A DNA stretch of 64,000 bases from Saccopteryx bilineata (GCF_036850765.1 NC_089491.1:186909520-186973519); one strand, 5' to 3'. Positions 24,061 to 36,091 are shown, counted from the stretch's first letter. Notes: generated from the letters alone by a model not told the origin. Numbers and translations: made by a program.

Positions 24061-24660
24061 ACAGTAGTGCACACAGCACATAGAGTGATGTAGGAACTAT
24101 GCCCACAAGGTGAGCACTCTGTCCACTATGAAGTCACTTGAGCATGGTCCTGAAGCTCTCTCTCAAGCTTAGGAATTTAATATATTTTCATTGTTATTGT
24201 TGGAGTGGAAGTGGCTTTGTTTCTCCACAGTAATCTCTCTTTAAACAACTTCACCAAGACTGAGCCACACATGTGGACAATGATTTTCAGGGGAAACTAC
24301 AATGGCAGCCAGCTTGGTTGACCAGGGCCAATTTCATGGGAAACTGAGCTGCTAGCAGACTGCTCTGGGATCATGACCTAGTGAAGGGAAGTGCTAGGTG
24401 TCTATAATGTTTGCTAGTGTCAGTCTGGCTATCACTTTCCCTGTCAACAGACATTCTGGTTGACTTAACAGATGGCTGTTGTCCACTGCTTCTTGCTCCT
24501 TAGGTTTCCTTTGCCAGCACTTCTAGTCATAATTTTTCTCTGAACCAACTTCTTTGTTTGCTCCTACTTGCCAAATTACAATCACTTTTTTTCCTTTATG
24601 TATTTTAGTGGCCAGAAAATGGTATACTGACAAGTCATATAAATTAGCTTTTTCTTGTTT
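24061..24660. other. Unassigned sequence
   Basis: No repeat or gene is identified. A 7-T run at 24588-24594 might mark the poly(A) end of the pseudogene that follows (which lies on the minus strand), but it is short. Confidence 0.4.
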
Positions 24661-24737
24661 GTGATCTCAGAACTGCATGTGAGTTTTCATCCATCCTTTT
24701 CTGGGCGTGTGACTAAGTGTGGACCATGGACCCATCT

Positions 24738-25263
24738 TTACAGGGTCCAGAAAAAAAGGCAGTCACCATGTTTGGCAGGCTTCCAAGCTACACTACCTCA
24801 GAGCTGGGCTCTGATCTTGATCTTGAGTGATAAGTATTGTCTGATAAAGGTCTGTTTTCACTTTGATGACCTTGGACAACTTTCCCAGGTCAGGTCACAC
24901 CCAGCTCAGCTGGTCCAGCACACACTCCTAAAACTTTGCCCATCATTTGCGCCAGCAACAAAGTAGCTATGGGCCAGAATAATCGATGCAATTCCAGTGT
25001 TCTGAGAAAGGCTTGGCACAGTGACGTTCCATCTGCCTGAAGAAGTCCAGAGTGCACTCGTTGACAAGCTTGCCTTCCTCTACTGCTGCTGTTCCCTTCC
25101 CAGTGGCACAGGCTGAGCTCCTGTTGGATTTATCTCACTGAGCTCCACAGTGACAGGCACTGAGCTCCAGAGTGATGGGCTGCAGCTTTAAGCACAACAG
25201 AACTGGTTGTCACCTCCTGGACTCTTATATCCTCCAGAGTAGGCATTCCCATTGTCCTGGCAT
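24738..25263 (-). pseudogene. NDUFA8: NDUFA8 processed pseudogene
   Basis: Read on the minus strand from the ATG at 25263, the frames give [20 protein letters not shown] followed by AAHHSGAQC. After a damaged stretch they give [25 protein letters not shown] and DLG/PGKV-like pieces, and near the end HSRSRSEPSSEV. This is the order of NDUFA8, a twin-CX9C subunit of respiratory complex I in the mitochondrial intermembrane space. The coding length of about 526 bp matches the parent's roughly 519 bp with no introns, so it is a retrocopy. It has a 1-base gap just after the start, a small duplication containing GGAGCTCAGTG (25160-25190 region), several stops and frame changes. The final Trp-Thr-Lys codons are altered, and a stop lies at 24740-24738. 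No clear target duplication was found. It cannot make a functional protein. Confidence 0.85.
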
Positions 25264-27100
25264 GATGGTGGTGGCCCCAGCCTGGACGAGGCATCTGCAG
25301 CCGCATTGACCCCCATCTGCTACAATCATTTTTTAATCCTACTTCCTTGATATTGCTCCCAGGTTTTGGTTGGAGCTTTGGGTCACCACCATATCCTCAG
25401 TCACTCATCTACAGAGCAAGCCTGTTCTTGATTCACGCATGCCGGTGACATCCATGTGGAGAGCCTAGCCATGTACATTGTGGATGACAACTTTGTAGGT
25501 GTTAGGGGCAGCCCACCGTCACTGCTATGAAGAAGATCAGAGAGGTTGGACAAGAGGGCAAGCTAGCTTAAAAGTTCTTGCAAATTGGGCTAAGGATGTG
25601 AATTCTAGTGGTGTGTCTTGTCCTTGTGAATCCTAGGGAGGCCCTGGAGGCATGGGTTTGGGGCAGCGGGATGGCTCGGTGAAATCCATGTTTGGGGGAA
25701 GCTAATCTGAAACTGAGGGTAAATGGCATTGGAGTAAGGATCGACTGGAGGCCAGAAGTCCAGTTAATGGCAGTGGAGGTAGATGGCCTATGCAAGGCCA
25801 GGACTGAAATGGTGACGCAGTATGGAAGGGAAACACCATGTTGAACAGTCGTTTCAAAGAGAAAAGCAACAAGATCTGGTGACTGATAGACTATGGCAGA
25901 TAAAAGTGAGGAACACAGTGATATATTCTTTTTATTTAGTTCTGTGATTGTTATTGGCAGTGCTTTAGGTATCTTAATTAATATTATGCATTGTTTTAGG
26001 TGTATGTCTATGAGCACTATGTATCTGTACAACTTGACTATTCTGGTCTGTCAGAGCCTGCCACGCCTACCCTGGTTTACTCAGTACATTTAATGGAATG
26101 AGCAGCTTCTTGGAAATTCCGGCCTGCAATCTCATCCAAACGTTTTCCTTTGTCAGAGTTCTTAGGAATAAATGACCCTAACATAAGCAGAATATATAGA
26201 ATAGAGTTTTGAGAGAAACTCAGGCTAATGAGGAGGAGAATTGACTAAACGTCTCGACCAGGAAACATTTATTAAGCACTTACTGTATGCTAAGGTTGTC
26301 AGATGCTGTGGCTGTGAAATCTGTAAACTACCCCTTCCCCAACGCCCTGAATGCCTTCTCAGGAGCCAGGTGTCCCTGTGAGGAGTGACCAGCAGCAAGT
26401 GGCATGAAGGGTCTATGTGAGCTGCCAGTTGGCCCACGCATGGGTGGCATTTGCATACACAGGGCACTGGGCCTCTGGAAGCCATCGCAGAGGAAAAAAC
26501 AAGGTCAGGGGGACAAACACCTCTTAGCTTGAAGGCCGTGATATAGGCAGTAGACAAACTGGGGCCGGTATGTTTAGTCACAGAGTTCAGAGGCATTTGT
26601 CCTTTCTCCCCCAGAGGTTTATTCTTTGCAAAACACTTTTATGTGTATTAATCTCATTTTGGTCTTGACACAGTCCAGCAAAGGAGGCAAGGTGGGGATT
26701 ATAGGGGGAAGGATTTGTGAGAGATTTGTGATGTTTAAACAGCAGGACTTCATGACCAATTAATCTTCCAATTGAGGGTGGGGAAAGCGTTGAGGATGAC
26801 CTGCCCACACTCACTCTCTCACTTGCTTATTAAATCATCCTTGCAGCAAACTTCTTCAAGGGTCCTTTTATTGTCCATCTGTGCACTGGCACCAGGGTCT
26901 CACATTCCTGGCTGGGGCTACCGAGTGGCTCATAGTGCTATTGCCTGTGACGGGGAACACGGAAGAGGAGCACCTGGTGCTGACTGTCCTTCAGATCCCC
27001 ACCTGTCCATGGGACACCCGGGTGAAATTGACCAGGAGGTAATTTTTACAGAGAAGTTAGACTTTTGCAGCACAGAGGTCTGGGATCTGATATAGATTTG
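25264..27100. other. Unassigned sequence beside the NDUFA8 pseudogene
   Basis: The 154-codon minus frame (25568-26032) has no recognisable domain and overlaps + strand frames. I do not call it a gene. CCATGTACATTGTGGATGAC (25470-25489) reads like a piece of another old coding sequence, but I could not identify it. A weak antisense MIR-like stretch lies at about 26620-26720. Confidence 0.4.
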
Positions 27101-27129
27101 GAAATGAGTATCTGTTGGTGAGAGTTAAG

Positions 27130-27310
27130 ACCTCAAGTGGGTTACATGACCTGGGAGATCCTGGGTAAGACATTTAAGAACCCCAAACTTTTCTCTTTTC
27201 TGTGGGAAATGAAGATAATGTCTGCATCAATGGATTATCTTAGATCAAACGAATGTGAACAGACCTGAAAAACAGCAAAGCACTATATAAACTGAAAATA
27301 TTACTGGTAT
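27130..27310 (+). repeat. MIR relic
   Basis: GATCCTGGGTAAGACATTTA (27156-27175), then TTCTGTGGGAAATGAAGATA and CAGCAAAGCACTATATAAAC, is MIR-like in + order. Confidence 0.6.
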
Positions 27311-27379
27311 CTCATCATTATAGTATCAACATCTCTGACAAAACAGCTTAGCAAATTCCTCAAAAAGACCAAAATTGTG

Positions 27380-27714
27380 GCCTGACCAGTGGTAGCACAG
27401 TGGATAGAGCATCATTCTGGGACACTGAGGACTCAGGTTCGATACCATGAGGTCTCCGGCTTGAGGACTTGCTCACCAGCTTGAGCGGGGTGTTGCTGGC
27501 TTGAGCATGGGATCATAGACATGACCCCATGGTCACTGGCTTGAGCCCAAAGGTCACCGGCTTGAAGCCCAAAGTTGCTGGCTTGAGCAAGGGGTCACCA
27601 GCTCAGCTAGCATCCACCCCTCCCCATCAAGGCATGTATGAGGAGCAATCAATGAACAGCTAAAGAGACACAACTATGAGTTGATGCTTCTCAACTCTCA
27701 AAAAAAAATTTTTT
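27380..27714 (+). repeat. Old tRNA-SINE with CTGGCTTGAGC units
   Basis: GCCTGACCAGTGGTAGCACA head, B box GGTTCGATACC and then repeated CTGGCTTGAGC phrases (27493-27590), ending in an A-rich tail. The best-preserved copy of this older family in the window. Confidence 0.88.
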
Positions 27715-27814
27715 TGTACTAATATTCCTCCATTATCTCATTATCATGCCTCCCTTCCCCAGGCAGAGATCAAGAGCCAAATAGAAATAGGTCTTTTCTT
27801 TTTTTAAATAGGTC

Positions 27815-28015
27815 TTCTTAAAAAATATTTTTATTATTTTATTTACTTAGTGATTTTAGAGACAGGAAGAGAGAGAAAAAGAAACCTTGATTTGTTGTCC
27901 CACTTATTTATGCATTCATTGGTTGGTTTTTGTACATGCCCTTACTGGGGATCAAACATACAACCTTGGCGTATCAGGATGATGCTCTAGCCAACTAATC
28001 TACTCGACCAGAGCT
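27815..28015 (-). repeat. tRNA-SINE, VES-like older type, antisense
   Basis: In reverse orientation: ATTTATGCATTCATTGGTTG, CTTACTGGGGATCAAACATA and CCAACTAATCTACTCGACCA. The GA-rich tract and A-rich tail lie on the left. Confidence 0.82.
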
Positions 28016-28279
28016 AGAAGTAGGTCTTAATAGCAATGCTTTGAGTAGAAATGGAAAATTTTAGACTACTTTATGGATGTATCTAAAGTGAAAAGCGTGT
28101 CTGATAGGAACCAAGGCAGGACTATTGTGTGTTGTTGTGCGACTTGCCTTCTAAATTAATAGGCAAAAGTTTTTTCAGATATTCTGACTATTGAAAAGTG
28201 ACAGGAGGGGAAATTTAGAAAAATTTGAGAGAAAAATTTAAGTTATAATCAGGAAATCCCCTGATTGTAAAAATGAAAG

Positions 28280-28293
28280 TGGGGGGGGGGGGG
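28280..28293. repeat. Poly(G) run
   Basis: About 14 consecutive G between AAAGT and ACAAAG. A candidate quadruplex and assembly-error site. Confidence 0.8.
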
Positions 28294-28299
28294 ACAAAG

Positions 28300-29940
28300 A
28301 TAACCTTTAGAAAAATATTCAAAGCAGAGTTGGAGGGTGCCAAATTTAGGAACACTGTTTGATTGAGTAAAAGCATGAAATAGGTGACAAAAAGGGTTTT
28401 TTTTAAGGTCTGGTTTTTTTTTGTTTTGTTTTTTCGTTTTTAGCAGCATAAGGTTATGGCTTAAAAACAACTTTCTTAGATTAATCTTTATTTTTTCAAT
28501 AATGTTACTATTGCCAATTTCATGGATTAGGATCTGGCCTGAAAGAGTAAGGAACATATTCCCGCTTAATTTTCAACTTTTAATACAATGTAATATGGAA
28601 GCGATGGCTCTGTGCCCGTTCAGTCAACCCATTGCATGTTCTGGCTTTTATGAATTGATGACTGGACGCATAGGTGTGTCCACTGTGAAAGCAGCTACCA
28701 TGTTTCGGAAATTAAACAATGGAGGCAGACGGGTCACTTGGCTCTAGATATTGGCTTACCAGGTTGGAGTAAACCAACTCAGGTTCTGGTCAATCAAATA
28801 ATAGTACAGTATACCGTTAGCACCACACGCGGATGGTTCTGGGAATGTGGCTTCTGCTCAGCCAGTGCTGCCTCTCCTTCAGTTACTCCCAGCCAAGCAG
28901 AACGTGTGGTCTTCGGTCTGGGAGCCAGCGTGAGAGTCAGAGTCGGCAGCACAGCTTAAGTGTTTCCGTGAAGAGTCAGAGTTGGCAGCACAGTTTGTTT
29001 CCGCCCAAGGGCCTGCCCCTTTCCCTGCTCTGCCGTGCTAGGCCTGGAACTCCTCCCATTCTAAGGCCCCACAGCTGCCTGTGGGAGGTCCCACACGCTC
29101 CTGTGGAGAAGGAGCTGAGTGCAGCTCGGGTCCCCTTCTTGTCTTTTCCCGATTTCCATGGCTTCCCTCTCTTCCGTTCAGCCAGCTTGGTTTGTCAATG
29201 GAGACAGCCACCTTGTCTCCTCCAATCTGCCTCCTTGTCTTCAGATTATTTCCTAGAGAGGATGGGAGTGAGTGAGGAGAAGTGGGATTGAAATGGCAAG
29301 CACGACTGAGAAACGCTGGTGCTCCCGGAGGTAATTACAGGCGCAGTGAGAGCTGCGCACCGGTCCGGGAAGCAGGAGTGTGAATGAGAACAAGATTAGC
29401 CTGCGCTGATAACATGAAGCTGGACGGTGAGGACACAGGGTTTCATGACACGCTCTTGTCTGCCTTTGCATGTTTGCAATTTTTCATAATGTGAAAAATA
29501 AAATAGTAGGAATTTGAAAATACTGTGAATTTACAATAATACTTCAATTTTCTCCAATGAATATAAATAAATACATGCTATTTACTAATGTAAAAAAAAA
29601 AAACTGTGCAGGAACTGTTCTGGGAGAACATTGCTAGTTTGAATCATTCCTTCTGTCCCATAGCCAACTCCAGTCTTCGACGGAGGGAGCTGGTACCTTC
29701 CCTCCCTGGCTTTCAGCAGAATTACCCTACAGCTTCCTTCGTGGTGGGGCATGCTTGCAGCAGGGGCACCTTTCTTCTGCCTGGTAGGAATGTGAGAGGG
29801 TAGCCCTTGTAAGGCGGTTACCCTCCACACCTAACTGGAACCTTCTCTTGGCCCAAGCTCTCCTTTTACCCCAGCTGTGACCTCGCTGTGACAGCAAGTT
29901 GCTGGTTATCATTCATGTCCTTAAACTCTCCCTTTGGGTA
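28300..29940. other. Unassigned sequence, GC-richer at 28.8-29.4 kb
   Basis: The 152-codon + frame (28833-29291) is Ser/Leu-rich with no recognisable domain, and an overlapping frame exists. I do not call it coding. The tail at 29460-29510 (GCAATTTTTCATAATGTGAA) looks like an L1 3' end. The sequence AGAGTCAGAGTTGGCAGCAC repeats imperfectly at 28932-28951 and 28973-28992. Confidence 0.4.
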
Positions 29941-29956
29941 TCTCCAAATTAAATAA

Positions 29957-30545
29957 TCCTTTTTTTTTTTTTTTTTTGGTCCAGGTTTTCCATAGGTCTG
30001 AAATTTGACAAAGCAGCATCTAGAGCTTCTTTAGCACTGAAAGGATGCTTAACAATATCAAGCATGCAAAAATGAATTTCAGATATAAAAGACTGTTTTT
30101 GGTTTAGACCACACTGTGATTGAGAAACGTGAAAACAACTAACTTCATAAATCCAAAGATAAGGAACCACTAGCAAGAACTGCAGATGTCTGGGGCGGAG
30201 CAACTCACACTTAGCTTCCTAAATGTCCTTTCCAGGCACTCCATTCCTCCTTATTAATGGCTCTGCATTTCCTTTAGGATAAAAACCCTTCTTAAAGGCA
30301 TGTAAGGTTACTAGAGATTGACTCCACCTCTCTCTCCATGTATATCTCAAGGTTTCCTTCCTGGAAGCTGTCCCTGAGGTCTCAGAATCATACCGATTTA
30401 TCCATTCTTCACCTTTACAGGGCATGGGCTCAGTACCTGGAAGGTTCCGCAGAGAAAGTCTAGCAGCATCAGTTACCCTGCAGAATGGTGGCGGCCCCAA
30501 ATAAAGACAACTAATCAAACAACCCTTAGGCTGGCAACAGAAATG
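29957..30545 (-). pseudogene. Possible retrocopy of an unidentified mRNA
   Basis: On the minus strand one frame runs from about 30540 to 29949 with a single stop (TAG at 30221-30219), ending directly at an 18-A tract (T run 29960-29977). Its translation includes DAARLSLRNLPGTEP and KGEEWINRYDSETSG, then RYTWRERWSQSLVTLHAF. I do not recognise the parent. The long open frame next to poly(A) favours a retrocopy. Against this, there is no AATAAA upstream of the A tract and no clear target duplication. It could also be part of an old repeat. Confidence 0.4.
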
Positions 30546-30749
30546 TTACTTTTCTCATAGTAGAGGCACATTCTGAAAGAGAGAGAGAGAGAACAACATA
30601 CAGGAAGTATTTGATTGAATGAGTGCATGAGTGAGAGTGCTCACCAACTTACCTCCTTTACCCTTATCCTAAACTACTCCCTGCACTTCACCCCACCCCT
30701 CCCACATCCCATCAGGTCGGTTAAGAGTGAGTGTGCACGCTGAATCCAG

Positions 30750-30920
30750 TCTGCCTCTTTCTAGCTTATTAATGTGATAGACCTCTTGTACCTTCGTTCT
30801 CACATCTATAAAATGGGTATGATAAACATAAATTCTTCATGAAATTGTGAAGACTCAAAAGTTATATAGTGCCTTGCATGTAGTAAAGATTAGATAATGG
30901 TTAGCTATTAATGTTATTAT
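30750..30920 (+). repeat. MIR relic
   Basis: CATCTATAAAATGGGTATGA (30804-30823), then GAAATTGTGAAGACTCAAAA and AGTGCCTTGCATGTAGTAAA, follows MIR + order. Confidence 0.72.
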
Positions 30921-30973
30921 TTGGAGAGACTCAATATGTCCCAGATTTTGTATGTTTTAAAACACTATCTAAG

Positions 30974-31196
30974 GCCTGACCTGTGGTGGCGCAGTGGATA
31001 AAGCGTTGACCTGGAAATGCTGAGGTCGCCGGTTCAAAACCCTGGGCTTGCCTGGTCAAGGCACATATGGAAGTTGATGCTTCCAGCTCCTCCCCCCCTT
31101 CTCTCTCTCTGTCTCTCCTCTCTCTCTCTCTCTCTCTCTGTCTCTCCCTCTCCTCTCTAAAATGAATAAATAGAAAAAAAAATTTTTTTAATAAAA
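30974..31196 (+). repeat. Rhin-1-like SINE with extended CT tract
   Basis: GCCTGACCTGTGGTGGCGCA head, GGTTCAAAACC B box and an expanded TCTC/TGTC tract (31100-31155). The tail is AAAATGAATAAATAG. Confidence 0.93.
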
Positions 31197-31199
31197 AAA

Positions 31200-33100
31200 T
31201 TATCTATACTTTTTTTCCCCCAGCTCATTTGTGGACTCTTAAGACTTTTTGTAAATCAACTAACTTCTCTTTGTCTTTTAAAATCACAGGGTTATCATAA
31301 TCAGTCCTATTGAATGGCTATCTTTCAGCATCCTTTTTCGAAGGAACCTGACAAGGGAGATTGAGCAATGCCACATTCCCCTCTGTAGAAAAAAGTAACC
31401 ACAAATCTGTCCGTGCTGGCACTGACAGAATACCTTCAAGGGTTAGTGATAACCAGAAGTGAAAGCTTTACGTATATATATCACCATAATCAGTGTAAGT
31501 AGATTTTAACATTATATATATTTATAATTTAAAAATCTACTTACCTACATTATGATTATGGTTACACAAACCTAAAAATATACTAAAAATTATTCACTTG
31601 TACCCTTTACACAAATCAATATTATAGTATATACACACACACAGCATGCTCTTATATCTCAATAATGCTGTTTTTAAAACATTATACTATAAGGTATTCT
31701 ACGTACATAAACAGAAGTCTGTAAGGAAATACACTAAACTGTTAACAATAGTTTTTATAAGGAGAGAACTAAGATGTGGCAGACCTTCTTGAAGAGAACT
31801 TTGATTTTTTTTTCTATGCACTTCAGTACCGGAACGCTTTACAGTGAGCAAAAATACATGTATTATTACATTTTTTGGTCAGTTACTGCTGTATCTCTGG
31901 CACCTAGTTCAATGCCTGCATATCACACAGATTTAATAAATAGTTGTCAAATCAATGGAGAAGTAAATTTGCATGACTGTGCACAATAACTTGGTAGGTT
32001 TGTGTATGGCACTCTCAAGCTTGCTAGTTTTTAAAATCCATTTCCAAAATCAATTTATATAAGTGATGCTTTTTAGCAATTTAAGAACTATTCTTGGAAT
32101 CCTCTGAATGGTTTCTAGCTTAAAAAGTTCAGGTCTGAACCTGATTTTTGGCTGCATAATTTGGCTACAAGAGGAGTTTCCATAGTATATCTTTTATTCA
32201 GTCTGTTATAAAGCATATGTAATAATTTATTTTTTTATCTAATATGAGAAAATGAGATGCTCTGAGGAACTATGTTAAATGGCAATTCTATTTGTATTTG
32301 GTATTGCTTTAAAATTACCTAAAGTTATTTTTAAAAGTAGTAAAAGTAACTTTATTGGTAGTTTTCAACCTAGATTAAAATCTTTGTTTGAACTTCCCCT
32401 TCCCTAATAAGCTTGTTTGGTTATAATGTAAATACTTATTGATAGGTATCTAAAATACTGGAATAGTATTGTCTATATTAGTGTTTAAACATGCTTACTA
32501 ATCATGTTATGATTATTTACAATACTGGACATTATTATCTTGCTGTTTGGTGAAATGGAAGTTACTTGTAATTTTTACATAATGCATTTATAAATATATA
32601 AAATAATAATATCTTGATTTTAGTCTCACATTTCCTCTAAAACAGTGGTTCTTAAAACTTGTGGCCATAAATCTCTTAAGGATCTGATGAAAGTGATTAA
32701 TCTTTGCACTAGAAAAACGTACACTTTTGCAGACGATCCCAAACCTCAAGTTAATAACTCTTGTTCCAAATCATTTAGATGCATGAAGATGTCCATAGAT
32801 ATGTTCACATCCATAGTTTTCATATATATTTACCTTAAATAAATGTAATTTGACTAAAGCTCCTAGCTCTTGTATTGATTGTGACTTTCATGTTTAACCT
32901 GTGGCCCTTCAAACAATCAAATTCCTTTATTTCAATATCACACTCACTTCTCTAGGTAAGAGATACTAAAGTGACTCTTGAATAATTGGTAGGCCAACTT
33001 TAGATTCACATTAATCCCCAGTGGTTTGGGACAGAGTTTAATTTTGTTTAAATAAAGTTGTTACCAGAAAGGAACTGGGCCCAGAGTGGGTCTGCCTTGG
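31200..33100. other. AT-rich unassigned sequence
   Basis: No gene is seen. CAGTGGTTCTTAAAACTTGT at 32643-32662 looks like the left end of an old hAT-Charlie element, but I could not place the right end with confidence. An (AC) run lies at 31631-31642. Confidence 0.4.
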
Positions 33101-33107
33101 GCCGGCC

Positions 33108-33794
33108 TGTAATGTGTGGGTTCTTCATGCACAAAAGATTTCACAAAACAAGTCTAGGTGATCCTGAGAGTATGTTTATTAAAGCTGGGGACCATGAACA
33201 ACGAAGGGCCTAGGACAGAAGAAGCAGCAGGAGAGCCTGGGTGGGGCTGCTTTGGCTCCCTAGGAAGTCAGAGACAAGCGTCCTAGAAACAGGTTCAGAG
33301 CATTAGCCTGGACAAGCTGCCTCTGGCTCCCCTGATTGCATGTCTCATGGGGACCCTTAGAGTTTAGGAGATGCACACCTGAGAGAGAAGAAAGGAGAGG
33401 GCATCTTCCCGGGAGAAAGAGCACCCCTGGGTCCTTTGTCTTGAGGGTTTTAAAGGCTAGGAGTTTAGGGATGGTCTCAGGGGAGGATCTCAATAGAATA
33501 TTCATCAGCTTTATGCTGATAATCCAAAATGAGATTTATTCCTTTAGTTTCATCTATCCTTGGGTGTGGCTGGCACAAATGGCACTAATTGGATTTCTGC
33601 TCTCTGGCACCCTGAGCAGGGTGTTTAAACTATTTACTCTCTGGTTGGGGAGAAGTATAAAACCATTTCCTCTTAAATGTCCTTGGTTACAGAAGATAGG
33701 GTTCTGTGATTTACTAGATGGCTGTAACCTGCTTGGCTGTTTAACTCTCTGTCGCAGATTCCCTGTTCTGCTCGTCCTGGTTTACTAGCACATC
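33108..33794 (-). mobile_element. Probable solo LTR of an endogenous retrovirus
   Basis: Read on the minus strand it begins TGCTAG and ends CATTACA, consistent with the TG...CA ends of an LTR. A promoter-like TTTAAAACCC lies midway, and TTTAATAAAC (33176-33185 region) serves as a poly(A) signal followed by a short U5-like end. It is about 690 bp. No gag, pol or env sequence is adjacent on either side, so I read it as a solo LTR. A matching short target duplication was not found, so the borders may be off by a few bases. Confidence 0.6.
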
Positions 33795-33799
33795 TCAAG

Positions 33800-34800
33800 T
33801 CAGCAGTTTTCTTCATTCTTTTAATAAAGTTATAACAATTATGTAAAGGTGATGTAGCTAAAGGGTTGACATCTTAAGCTTCCTTTTTGGTTTTAAGATC
33901 TTAAGAAGTTCAAGACCAACAATGATGGTTTTTAAAGGAAAGGGAGTCTGAACAGCTCATGAAGGGCTATTTCTTACACTTTGTGCTTCTGTGAGAACAA
34001 GAGAAGGGAATTGTTGCTTTTAAAGTGTGGTTTGGAGAATGTGTTGGGACACACTATAGGCTGCTTGAAAGACAGCCATATCAAGGGAAACTCAGTTCCA
34101 AACACAAACGGAGAGATGGGGAAGAAACAAAGGCACTGGATCAAAGATTAAGGAGAGGTGAGAGTGACATTTTTTGAAAACTGCTGATGGACTTCCTGTT
34201 GACAAGCCACCAGTCTGGACATCAGAGATTCAATAGGCCCATTTCAGACTTCAGCACACCTATCATTCAGTTATATTAATATTTAGTGGGAAGAGAGAAG
34301 GGGTTGGGGTGATTTCTGACTCCGTGTTCAGGGCAAATAATTTATTTCCTGTACTAAGAAACTTTTCTAGATTTGTGATATTTGGGGCAAGAACTGTTGC
34401 ATTTGTATCCTGCTCCATAACTAGACTCAAGGGAGAAAAGCCCTAAGGGACAGAGTGAACAATAACCTTGCAGAGGAAACCAGACTCAGTGGTCTGCCCT
34501 GTGCTCCCAGCAGCTACTGCTCCTTTGCACTCTCTCCCACTCTTGCTGGATCCCAATAAGATAAGAAAAAGTATATGAGAAGATGAACTCTGAAAGAAGA
34601 CTATTGAATTTGTCCAACCAAAAGTTCTCAGAGGACATATTTTTGTAGATTTATGAAAATAGAGGAAGTGGTGGATTCAAGGATGGAATAAATGTTGAAT
34701 AAATGTTTGAGGTGTGCTGCTGTGAGCAAAAAGAGAGAGCAGTAGGCTGGTGCAGCTGTACTGAACAAAAGTCTTCATGTCAGAGGGTCCTGGTCTTATT
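33800..34800. other. Unassigned sequence beside the LTR
   Basis: Nothing recognisable, and no retroviral internal region. Short frames only. Confidence 0.45.
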
Positions 34801-34816
34801 TAAAGAGGAAAGAGCT

Positions 34817-34936
34817 GCCTGGCCTGTGGTGGCGCAGTGGATAAAGCGTCGACCTGGAAATGCTGAGGTCGCCGGTTTGAAACCCTGGGCTTGCCTGGTC
34901 AAGGCACATATGGGAATTGGTGCTTCCAGCTCCTCC

Positions 34937-34968
<32 letters not shown>

Positions 34969-35019
34969 CCTCTCCTCTCTAAAATGAATAAATAAATAAA
35001 TAATAAAATAAATTTAAAA
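34817..35019 (+). repeat. Rhin-1-like SINE
   Basis: Complete, with (CT)n and an (AAAT)-rich tail. The perfect 15-bp target duplication is AAAGAGGAAAGAGCT (34802-34816 and 35020-35034). Young copy. Confidence 0.95.
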
Positions 35020-35172
35020 AAAGAGGAAAGAGCTAGTGGAAAGAGTTAGGGGATAATTTTGGGAAAAGAAGAGATGACTTCAGACCTTAAGGTCTCTAAC
35101 TAGGATTGACATGAAAGAAACCCAGGGAAAGAATGGTTGCTCTGTGTACAAGAATATTAGCACTGAACTTCT

Positions 35173-35565
35173 TTTTCTTTCTTTCTTTTTTTTTATTTTT
35201 TTATTTTTCTGAAGTTGGAAACGGGGAGGCAGTCAGACAGACTCCCACATGCGCCCGACTGGGATCCACCCAGCATGCCCACTAGCGGGCAATGCTCTGC
35301 CCATCTGGGGCGTTGCTCTGTTGCGACCAGAGCCATTCTAGCGCCTGAGGCAGAGGCCATGGAGCCATCCCCAGCGCCCGGCCATCTTTGCTCCAATGGA
35401 GCCTTGGCTGCAGGAGGGGAAGAGAGAGACAGAGAGGACGGGGGGGGGGGGGGGGGGGGTGGAGAAGCAGATGGGCGCTTCTCCTGTGTGCCCTGGCTGG
35501 GAATAGAACCTGGGACTCCTGCACACCAGGCCGACGCTCTACCACTGAGTCAACCGGCCAGGGCC
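35173..35565 (-). repeat. tRNA-derived SINE, long family, antisense
   Basis: Complete reverse copy from the T-rich tail on the left to GGCCAGGGCC at its tRNA head. The perfect 14-bp target duplication is AGCACTGAACTTCT (35159-35172 and 35566-35579). It contains a run of about 20 G (35440-35459) where other copies have short C runs. The 146-codon frame is SINE. Confidence 0.95.
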
Positions 35566-36040
35566 AGCACTGAACTTCTAAGAAGAGTAAAAGACATTAC
35601 ACAGGAAGCTTGGGGGATGAAGAGAATATTGGTAAAACGTGTGTGTTATTGGTGAAGTGTGTGATGGAAGGAAACACTGTGTAGAGGAGTAGAAACCCAT
35701 CAGCCTGAAGTTGGCCATTAAGGGAAAAAAGGACCAAAGCTTGTTCAATTAATTGTCTTTCCTCTTTAATACCTCAAAGTTTTGAGAAAATTGTCTGGAA
35801 AAGCAATCCTTAAACTTGCCTGTTGAGTATATTGTACTTTACTTTTGACAATCCAGCAACAAAAGTGCCACATCTCTTTTATCAAGAATCTTCTTGATAG
35901 CTTAACCTTTTAGCTAGATAGAGGAAGGTAATTAAGAAGACTGCATTCTGGTTCAATTCCCCTGCATGTTTTTTGGAAGGCCTTTATTCATTGCTCATTG
36001 TCTGAACTGCCAAGTACTTCTACATAAATGCATTTCCTAG

Positions 36041-36042
<2 letters not shown>

Positions 36043-36088
<46 letters not shown>
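36043..36088. repeat. (GT)n microsatellite
   Basis: About 23 uninterrupted GT units. Likely polymorphic. Confidence 0.97.

Positions 36089-36091
<3 letters not shown>

Noticed and set aside
25568..26032. 154-codon minus-strand open frame
   Set aside because: No recognisable domain, signal peptide or membrane pattern, and it overlaps + frames. Length alone is not enough in 64 kb.
28833..29291. 152-codon + strand open frame
   Set aside because: Low-complexity Ser/Leu/Pro content, an overlapping second frame, and no promoter or family resemblance.
33336..33788. 150-codon + strand open frame
   Set aside because: It lies antisense within the probable solo LTR and matches no retroviral protein region.
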